DNA of 64,000 nt, from contig JALFRA010000027.1 in the NCBI GenBank assembly GCA_022785125.1, positions 1 to 64,000 on the forward strand, given 5' to 3'. The notes under the pieces were generated by a model. That model saw nothing but the letters and a program-made list of their open reading frames with translations, had not been told where the DNA came from and searched no databases. The translations under genes were made by a program, and so were the position numbers. Shown here piece after piece: positions 25,965 through 32,321 of this stretch; position 1 is the first letter of the stretch, and each line of letters opens with the position of its first letter. Source of the stretch: Clostridiales bacterium (lineage in GTDB: Bacteria > Bacillota > Clostridia > Oscillospirales > Oscillospiraceae).

Positions 25965-28127
25965 TTACACCAGCTGCTCCAGCACCCGCCGCAGCAGGTC
26001 CGCCGCTCCTACCTGGTAGCCGCAGCAGGCGTAGGCCGCCCGGCCCTCCTGGTCCCGTACCACCGCCAGAGGCGGCTTGTCCGGGTCCAGACCCAGGTGG
26101 CGGGCCACCGTCTCCACCTGATAGCCCCACTCGGGGTAGAACAGCTGTACCTGGGGCCATTGGTCCAGCAGCCCCGCCAGGGTGGCCTGCTGTTCCGCGC
26201 CGGGCCGCCGCAGGAAAAAGACCACGTCCCCGTCCAGCGCCTGAAAGGCAGGCAGGGCGGCGGAGAGTTCATTTAAAATATGCTCCGTGGGTTCCGCCCC
26301 CTCCTCCAGCCAGAGGAGGAGGGCGGCTTTTTCATGGGGCCCGCCCAGCTCCTCCAGAGGCAGCTCCCGGGGGGAGATGAGATCGTCCACCGAGCAGTCC
26401 CGCAGCGCCAGCGGGATTTCCCGCTCCTGCCCCGCTTCCAGGGTGAACTCCAGTCGGTTGGCAAACTGGTCCCCCGCCGGCAGCCGCAGGGCGGTGAGCA
26501 CCCGGTAGCGCCCGGCGGGCAGGGTGACATTCAGCTTGTTTTTGTGCCAGGCCCGGTCGGCCAGCCTGAGGGGTTTCCACATTTCCCCCGTCCAGAGGTC
26601 CAGCGACCAGTTCTGCCGGTAGAGAAACCGCTCCACCGGCGCCTTCCGGAAGGTGACTTTTCCACATTCCTCCGGCTCCTTTGGGACAAATTTTCCATCC
26701 TGCCACATCAGTACCGCCCCGTCCAGGGGGCGCAGCAGGGCAGGCACCCCCTGCTGCCGCAGGGCAATGACCTCCCCCACCGCGCCGGGCTGGGGGACGG
26801 ACCAGTCGGTGATGGGCTCAAAGGCCACTCGGGGGCAGAGCACAAACCGCCGGAACACCTCCGCCGGGTACCGGTCCGCCCAGGGCCGGGCCCGCTCCAG
26901 ATGGACCTCCAGCAGGTCTGCCGTCACATCCCGCAGGTCCTTGTCGGACAGGGAGGAGAGAAGGGCGGGGCGCAGCGGGTCGTGGTCTTTGCTGAGAAAG
27001 GCGTAGATCTCCCCAAAGTTGCCCCGAGCTTTTTGAAGTAGCTCTCGCTGCCGGGGGTAGTTTTGGGCCTTCTCCTCGTCGAAATAGCCTGCCATCCGCT
27101 CCTGCCGTTTGGCGGTCCCTGCCGCCAGTACCGCGGCCCGTTCCTGCCGCTGGGCCTGGTCCAGAGGGGCGGGGTTGACGGGGGCATCCTGGGGGGCGCG
27201 GAAGTCAAAGGCTGTCCAGTCCGTGCAGGGAGATGGGAGGGTCAATTTGGCCACGTCCTGGGTCTGGCCGTGACAGAAGGCCTCCTTCTCACCAGCGGAC
27301 AGGTGGAGGTCGCTGATCCCCAGTTCCACCTGGACCCTGCCGGTTTCATCGGCGGTAAGGGCGGCAATGGGGCAGAAGCGGGACTCGTTGAGGACTTCCA
27401 GCGTGATGATCTCTCCCGGCTGGGCCCGGAAGGTGTAGGACTTGGTGTGGGCATAACGGGCCGTCTGGTTGTGGTACAGGGCCTGTCCCTGTTTGCTCAG
27501 GGGAGCGCCGTGGAGGGTCAGGTCGGCCACCGGGCCGAAGGTACGGCTGTGGACCAGCATGGCCCGGGAGGCGGCGGTGTTGAACCAGCCTCGGTCCAGC
27601 ACCGGTTCCGGCTCGCAGGCCCCCAGGAAGTGCCACCTGCCCTCGCACAGCACCTCCACCCAGGCGTGGTTGTCGTCGCAGTGGGACCAGCGGGGGGCGT
27701 ACACCTGCCGGGCGGCCAGACCCACCGAGCGCAGGGCGGAAACCAGGAAGGCGGACTCCTCCCCGCACCGGCCGCTGCCGCAGCGGTACACCGTCAGAGG
27801 GGAGGCGGTGCGGTCGTCCTGGGCCTGATAGCTGGCCTGCTCATGGCACCAGCGGTTGACCTCCAGGGCGGCCTCCTCCTGGGACAGGTCCTTCACCCGG
27901 TCCCACAGCTGGCTGTAAAACAGGGCCCGGTGGTCGGACAGGTCCTCGTCGTTGACCCGGGGGCAGAGGACATACTGCTCGTAGGCCTCCTGGCTGAGAG
28001 AAGCGCACCAGGGGGTGTTCTGGCGCAGCATACGGCTGTGGGCGGCGAAGGCCTCAAACAGAGACTGGGGGTAGCTGTCCCAGTCCTCCGGCAGGGCCTG
28101 CCGGATAAAAGTCAGTTCCTGATCCAT
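25965..28127 (-). CDS. Transglutaminase-like protein with C-terminal thioredoxin-like fold
   Basis: A 720-residue protein without a signal peptide. The transglutaminase-like core lies at about 80-200 with the triad in GRCGEESAF (Cys), DDNHAWVEV (His) and an Asp after it (HFLGACEPE). The middle part has beta-sandwich character and includes two further helical blocks. The C-terminal 100 residues (DVVFFLRRPGAEQQATL, GLDPDKPPLAVVRDQEGRA) resemble a thioredoxin fold lacking the CXXC. Substrate unknown. ATG 28127 is preferred to GTG 28136 because AAGGAG lies 8 bases before it. Confidence 0.8.
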   Translation of the reverse strand: MDQELTFIRQALPEDWDSYPQSLFEAFAAHSRMLRQNTPWCASLSQEAYEQYVLCPRVNDEDLSDHRALFYSQLWDRVKDLSQEEAALEVNRWCHEQASYQAQDDRTASPLTVYRCGSGRCGEESAFLVSALRSVGLAARQVYAPRWSHCDDNHAWVEVLCEGRWHFLGACEPEPVLDRGWFNTAASRAMLVHSRTFGPVADLTLHGAPLSKQGQALYHNQTARYAHTKSYTFRAQPGEIITLEVLNESRFCPIAALTADETGRVQVELGISDLHLSAGEKEAFCHGQTQDVAKLTLPSPCTDWTAFDFRAPQDAPVNPAPLDQAQRQERAAVLAAGTAKRQERMAGYFDEEKAQNYPRQRELLQKARGNFGEIYAFLSKDHDPLRPALLSSLSDKDLRDVTADLLEVHLERARPWADRYPAEVFRRFVLCPRVAFEPITDWSVPQPGAVGEVIALRQQGVPALLRPLDGAVLMWQDGKFVPKEPEECGKVTFRKAPVERFLYRQNWSLDLWTGEMWKPLRLADRAWHKNKLNVTLPAGRYRVLTALRLPAGDQFANRLEFTLEAGQEREIPLALRDCSVDDLISPRELPLEELGGPHEKAALLLWLEEGAEPTEHILNELSAALPAFQALDGDVVFFLRRPGAEQQATLAGLLDQWPQVQLFYPEWGYQVETVARHLGLDPDKPPLAVVRDQEGRAAYACCGYQVGAADLLRRVLEQLV

Positions 28128-28147
28128 ATGATCCACTCCTTTGGAAT

Positions 28148-28187
28148 GGGGCTATGATATCACATTTCTTTGTGGTATCATAGCCCC
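28148..28187. promoter_or_regulatory. 40-bp inverted repeat between divergent genes
   Basis: GGGGCTATGATATCACA and TGTGGTATCATAGCCCC are arms of 17 bases with one mismatch and a 6-base centre, between the transglutaminase gene and cutC. It has no T-run. Candidate operator covering both promoters. Confidence 0.55.
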
Positions 28188-28210
28188 AGATGAGAAAAGA
28201 AGGTGTTGCC

Positions 28211-28945
28211 ATGATTCTGGAAGTGTGCTGCGGCTCGGCGGAGGATGTGCTCATTGCCGCACAGGCCGGTGCCAACCGGGTGGAGCTGAATTCCGCCCTC
28301 TTTCTGGGGGGGCTGACCCCCTCCATCGGGGCCATGGAGGTGGCCCGGCAGGTGTCCATCCCCATTATGGCCATGGTGCGGCCCCGGGAGGGGGGCTTCT
28401 GCTACAGTGAGACGGAGTTTGCCGCCATGCTGGCCGACGCCCGCGCCCTGCTGGCGGCAGGGGCGGACGGCATCGTGTTTGGCTGCCTCCACCCCGACGG
28501 CAGGGTGGACAGGGCCCGGTGCGCCGCCATGCTGGAGGTCATCGGGGAGAAGGAGAGTGTGTTCAGCCGGGCCATTGACGTGGTGCCCGACTGGCGGGAG
28601 GCCCTGGACGTGCTGATGGAGCTGGGCGTGACACGAGTCCTCACCAGCGGGCAGGCCAGTTCTGCCCCGGCGGGGGCGGACACCATCCGGGCCATGGAGG
28701 CGTACGCCGCCGGACGCATTCAGATCCTGCCTGGCTGCGGAGTGAAACCGGACAACGCCGCCGCCCTGCTGGCGGCCACCGGCTGCGACCAGCTTCACGG
28801 CTCCTTCAAGACCAGCCGGACCGACGTCTCTGCCACCCACAACCCGGCGGTGTCCTTTTCCGGCGGAGTGTGTCCCCCGGAGGAACAGGTGCCGGTCACC
28901 GACGCTGCCGCCGTCCGGTTGGCAGTGAGTGCCCTGAGCAAATAA
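28211..28945 (+). CDS. cutC: CutC-family protein
   Basis: A 244-residue TIM-barrel protein. Family signatures: MILEVCCGSAEDVLIAAQAGANRVELN, VMVRPR-like MAMVRPREGGFCYSE, ADGIVFGCL and RVLTSGQ. Originally linked to copper tolerance, although its biochemical role is unsettled. ATG 28211 follows GAAGGTG; the longer frame begins in the palindrome. A copper-sensor type gene (csoR) is convergent next to it, which may support a metal link. Confidence 0.92.
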   Translation: MILEVCCGSAEDVLIAAQAGANRVELNSALFLGGLTPSIGAMEVARQVSIPIMAMVRPREGGFCYSETEFAAMLADARALLAAGADGIVFGCLHPDGRVDRARCAAMLEVIGEKESVFSRAIDVVPDWREALDVLMELGVTRVLTSGQASSAPAGADTIRAMEAYAAGRIQILPGCGVKPDNAAALLAATGCDQLHGSFKTSRTDVSATHNPAVSFSGGVCPPEEQVPVTDAAAVRLAVSALSK

Positions 28946-28985
28946 AAAAGAGGCGTGCCCCATGTCTGTGGGGCACACCTCTTTT
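28946..28985. terminator. Bidirectional terminator cutC/csoR
   Basis: AAAAGAGGCGTGCCCC pairs with GGGGCACACCTCTTTT, with one A-C mismatch on the plus-strand RNA and a G-U pair on the minus-strand RNA. Confidence 0.9.
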
Positions 28986-29260
28986 CAACTCATACGGGAA
29001 AAATGCTCGATGGCTTTGGCGAATTCCGAGATGGTGCGGTCGGCGTCGCCGTGCTCGATGCCGTCCCGGACACAGTGGTTGAGATGACCCTCCAGCACCA
29101 CCTGACCCACCTTGTGCAGGGCGCTTTTGGCGGCGTTGATCTGCATGAGCATCTCCTCACAGGGTACGTCCTCATCCACCATCCGGTCAATGGCGTTGAG
29201 CTGGCCGATGATCTTCTTCAAGCGGCGGTGCAGATTGTCGGCGTCCATACACTGTCTCAT
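28985..29260 (-). CDS. csoR: CsoR/FrmR-family metal-sensing repressor
   Basis: A 91-residue all-helical protein of the DUF156 family. Cys34, His59 and Cys63 have the same spacing (x24, x3) as the copper(I) ligands of CsoR. The His instead of Cys at the second position argues for copper rather than persulfide sensing. The start MRQCMDADNLHRRLKKI at ATG 29260 is preferred over an upstream frame crossing a terminator. The target operon is not evident here; cutC is the nearest metal gene. Confidence 0.88.
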   Translation of the reverse strand: MRQCMDADNLHRRLKKIIGQLNAIDRMVDEDVPCEEMLMQINAAKSALHKVGQVVLEGHLNHCVRDGIEHGDADRTISEFAKAIEHFSRMS

Positions 29261-29283
29261 GGGCGCTCCCCCTTTCTGTGATG

Positions 29284-29314
29284 AAAAGGGCTGCTGCGTC
29301 CGGCAGCAGCCCTT
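29284..29314 (-). terminator. Terminator of the zinc-ribbon membrane gene
   Basis: AAAGGGCTGCTG pairs with CAGCAGCCCTT around CGTCCGG; on the minus strand it ends in TTTTC. It separates this gene from csoR. Confidence 0.85.
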
Positions 29315-29322
29315 GACTGGAT

Positions 29323-29718
29323 TCAACTACGTTCCTCAAAGCTGGCGCCGCAGTTGCGGCAGTTGACGGTGATTTTTCCTTTGCCCCGGGGCACCCGCAG
29401 ATATTGCCCGCAGTTGGGGCATTTAAAGTAGCGGTGGTCTTTGTCCCGGCGGATGGTGCGCCGCATTTTGAACCAGCGGATGAACGGCCCGAACAGGGTC
29501 AGAAACCGGGCGTTTTCCGCCCGGCGGCGGTCCATGCGGCGGGAAAACATCCGAAACAGGTCCCAAAACAGCACAGCCAGTGCCAGCCAGGAGATCCATG
29601 CCATATGGGGCAGCGCCGATATGAAAATCAGCACCACATACAGGAAAAGCAGGAAAAAGGAGAGGTGATCGCTGCCATACCGTCCGTACATCAATTTTCG
29701 GAAAAAATTCATGAGCAT
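29323..29718 (-). CDS. Membrane protein with C-terminal zinc ribbon
   Basis: A 131-residue protein with two membrane helices (about 20-38 and 40-58), a basic segment (RRMDRRRAENARF, MRRTIRRDKDH) and a C-terminal CPNCGQYLRVPRGKGKITVNC..CGASFEERS zinc ribbon with four cysteines. No known function. Such proteins are common in Clostridia. A second protein with the same design is at 52819-53280. Confidence 0.8.
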   Translation of the reverse strand: MLMNFFRKLMYGRYGSDHLSFFLLFLYVVLIFISALPHMAWISWLALAVLFWDLFRMFSRRMDRRRAENARFLTLFGPFIRWFKMRRTIRRDKDHRYFKCPNCGQYLRVPRGKGKITVNCRNCGASFEERS

Positions 29719-29852
29719 GAAATACGGTCGTCTCCTTTGACGTAAGAATTGGATGCACTTTTGATGTCTATATGATAGCGCCTGCGGCTTTTTTCGTCAA
29801 GGATACAACCGTAAACATTTCATGAACGATGGACCGGCAGAGAAGGCGGCAC

Positions 29853-29881
29853 TTGCGGTTTGGAGAAAAAAACGATATACT
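29853..29881 (+). promoter_or_regulatory. Promoter of comEB
   Basis: TTGCGG (29853-29858) and TATACT (29876-29881), 17 bp apart. Confidence 0.65.
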
Positions 29882-29920
29882 GACGGTATCAATTTAGAAG
29901 TGACACAAAGGAGGGTCCCC

Positions 29921-30400
29921 ATGGGCCGCATTGACAAGGAAAATTACTATCTGGATATTGCCCAGACCGTGGCCGAGCGGGCCACCTGTCTGCGCCGCTG
30001 CTACGGCGCGATTCTGGTGAAAAGCGACGAGATCATCGCCACCGGCTACAACGGGGCTCCCCGGGGCCGGAAAAACTGCGTGGATCTGAACTACTGCACC
30101 CGGGAGGCCCTGAATATCCCCTCCGGGGAGCGGTATGAGCTGTGCCGCTCGGTCCATGCCGAGGCCAACGCCATCATCTCTGCCGCCCGCAGCGAGACCA
30201 TCGGCGCCACCCTGTACATGGTCTGTGTGGACCCTGCCACCGGGGATCTGATCCCCAACTCCACCTCCTGTTCCATGTGCAGGCGGCTCATCATCAACGC
30301 CGGCATCCAGCGGGTGGTCATCCGCAATACCAAGACCGACTATTCGGTGGTCCATGTGGAGGACTGGGTCCGGGAGGACGACTCCCTGCCCCAGACCTGA
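29921..30400 (+). CDS. comEB: Deoxycytidylate deaminase family protein
   Basis: A 159-residue zinc deaminase. Zinc ligands are in SVHAEANAIISAA (HAE, catalytic Glu) and CSMCRRLIINAGI (PCxxC-like pair). It should convert dCMP to dUMP for thymidylate synthesis, or act as the ComEB paralogue. ATG 29921 follows AAAGGAGGG. Monocistronic with its own promoter and terminator. Confidence 0.92.
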   Translation: MGRIDKENYYLDIAQTVAERATCLRRCYGAILVKSDEIIATGYNGAPRGRKNCVDLNYCTREALNIPSGERYELCRSVHAEANAIISAARSETIGATLYMVCVDPATGDLIPNSTSCSMCRRLIINAGIQRVVIRNTKTDYSVVHVEDWVREDDSLPQT

Positions 30401-30422
30401 ACCGGAAGATTATACAGACAGG

Positions 30423-30461
30423 CAAAGGGCCTGCTGCAATGCTGCAGCAGGCCCTTTTTCG
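30423..30461. terminator. Terminator between comEB and a convergent gene
   Basis: AAAGGGCCTGCTGCA pairs with TGCAGCAGGCCCTTT, followed by TTC. Confidence 0.9.
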
Positions 30462-30474
30462 ATGAAGCAGACGG

Positions 30475-31596
30475 TCAGCTCTCTTCCTCCGGCGGCTTCA
30501 CAGTGATGTAGAAATAGGAACTGCTGTAGTCGGTGTACTCCTCCTGGCTTTCCGTATAATACCCGATGGACAGGCCCTCTTCTTCATAGTAGGACCGGCA
30601 GTTCTCATAGTAGGAATTCTCCTGGAAGAGGGCGATAAAGTCCTCTTTGAGGGTGTGCTCCTCCCCCAGGTTGGGAGACAGGAAGGGAACATCCGCGGAA
30701 CGAAGGGCCTGGTTCAGACGGGCCAGATCTGCCTTTGCATGGGCAATGTTGTCCTCCTTGGAGGAATTGACGTCGATCCCCAGGGAGTAGGTCACCGCTT
30801 CCACCACGCCGTTGTTGTTGACCGTCACGGCCAGATAGGACCGGGTGTCGTTATTCTCATCTTTCAGACGGCCTGTTACCCCATAGCCGTAGTCCTTGTA
30901 ACGCTCCGTGGGGTCGTCGGCAGATACGCTGTCACAGGAGTCCTCGAAAACCTGCTCCAGCTTCTCCACCACCGCCGCCGCCTGAGCGGCGGATTCATGA
31001 TGCTGCTGGATGCCATCCAAATAGGAGGGGATCGTTATAGCCACCAGCAGCGCGGCAGGGACCAGAAGAATGGCCAGTACCCGAGTCTTGGCGGCGGGGA
31101 GCTTGATCCCCAGCAGCTCTGCTATGTGCTTAGCGCTTTTCCGAACTTCAAACAGTATCCCCACAATGGCGTGCATCCCCACCACGCCGCCCACAGCGGT
31201 GCTGATGTCCCCGGCGGTTTTAATCGTATCGTTGTCCGACCGGGACATCAGCCGCCCCGCCGCCACCGCAGTGTTGGCCGCCAGCAGCTGGGTGGTGCGG
31301 TCGGTGTAGGAGACGCTGGTCCTGGCCTTCTCCGCAATGGCGGCCCACTTTTTCCTCCTGACGCCCCACATGACGCTGATGGCCTGGATCAGAAACAGAG
31401 CCATACAGAGCAGCAGGAGTACAAGCGATCCGTAAAGTGCCGGACCTGTGGAGCCTTTCAGATCGAAGGCAACGCTCCCGATCATTTCCAGCAGAATCCC
31501 AAACACCATAGCCAGCAGACCGGAGCCAAACCAGGCCAGCGCGGTCACCGGTCTGGTGTAGTACCGCCGAATGGTTTTGATTTCTCGTTCCGTCAT
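30475..31596 (-). CDS. Membrane protein of unknown function
   Basis: A 373-residue protein. Two N-terminal membrane segments (about 16-40 and 50-74) and one near residue 175 (VLAILLVPAALLVAITI) precede a predicted extracytoplasmic domain of about 190 residues rich in Glu, Asp, Ser and Tyr. A cytoplasmic region between the helices contains TTQLLAANTAVAAGRLM. I recognise no family. It lies 29 bases after trmO and may be the last gene of that transcript. Confidence 0.7.
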   Translation of the reverse strand: MTEREIKTIRRYYTRPVTALAWFGSGLLAMVFGILLEMIGSVAFDLKGSTGPALYGSLVLLLLCMALFLIQAISVMWGVRRKKWAAIAEKARTSVSYTDRTTQLLAANTAVAAGRLMSRSDNDTIKTAGDISTAVGGVVGMHAIVGILFEVRKSAKHIAELLGIKLPAAKTRVLAILLVPAALLVAITIPSYLDGIQQHHESAAQAAAVVEKLEQVFEDSCDSVSADDPTERYKDYGYGVTGRLKDENNDTRSYLAVTVNNNGVVEAVTYSLGIDVNSSKEDNIAHAKADLARLNQALRSADVPFLSPNLGEEHTLKEDFIALFQENSYYENCRSYYEEEGLSIGYYTESQEEYTDYSSSYFYITVKPPEEES

Positions 31597-31625
31597 AGGG
31601 CCTCATCCTCCCATTGCCTCCTGCC

Positions 31626-32321
31626 TCACCCGGCAGGCGTTTTTTCCGGTTTGATCGAGCGGACGGTAAGGACCTCTCCGTCCACGGTAAACCCTACCTC
31701 CAGCCCGGCAAACGCCATGCCGTACACCCGGTGGGGGTCGTGCTGGTAGGAGGGCCGGGGGTCCCGGGACAGCACCCCCATCAGGGCCTCCCGCTTGCCC
31801 TCCGGTACCTGCTCCAATAGTTCCGTCGGGAAGGATACCTCCAGTACCTTGCCTCCCACGTTGCCGGTAAAGCCCCCCAATGCCTCCGGGTGGGCATCGG
31901 CATAGGGAAGATAGGGCTTGATGTCCAGGATGGGGGTGCCGTCCATCAGATCGGCTCCCGACACCACCAGCACGGTACCCAGCCTGGGGTCCTTCTCAAT
32001 GGACTCCAGTTTCACGCAGGACAGACCGATGGCGTTGGGCCGGAAGGGAGAGCGGGTGGCGAATACCCCCATGCGGGTGTTGCCCCCCAGGCGGGGGGGC
32101 CGCACCGTGGGGGACCACTTGTCCCGCACTGCCTCAGAAAACTGCCAGATGAGCCAGATGTGGGAGAACTCCTCCAGCCCCCGCAGGGCGTCCGGATTGC
32201 GGTACTCGGGCTCAAAGACGATGGTGGCTTTCAGCTCCTCCACCAGCCCGCTCTGCCGGGGGATGCCGAACTTGGTGGGGAAGTCGCTGCGGATACGGGC
32301 GATGATGTGCATGGGGATCAT
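31626..32321 (-). CDS. trmO: tRNA (N6-threonylcarbamoyladenosine37-N6)-methyltransferase TrmO/TsaA-like
   Basis: A 231-residue protein: MHIIARIRSDFPTKFGIPRQSG, LEEFSHIWLIWQF, TRSPFRPNAIGLSCVKL and ILDIKPYLPYADA are TsaA/TrmO signatures. It methylates t6A37 in some tRNAs using AdoMet. Its ATG overlaps the stop of the upstream GTPase-nuclease gene by 4 bases, so the two are coupled. Both concern translation. Confidence 0.92.
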   Translation of the reverse strand: MIPMHIIARIRSDFPTKFGIPRQSGLVEELKATIVFEPEYRNPDALRGLEEFSHIWLIWQFSEAVRDKWSPTVRPPRLGGNTRMGVFATRSPFRPNAIGLSCVKLESIEKDPRLGTVLVVSGADLMDGTPILDIKPYLPYADAHPEALGGFTGNVGGKVLEVSFPTELLEQVPEGKREALMGVLSRDPRPSYQHDPHRVYGMAFAGLEVGFTVDGEVLTVRSIKPEKTPAG

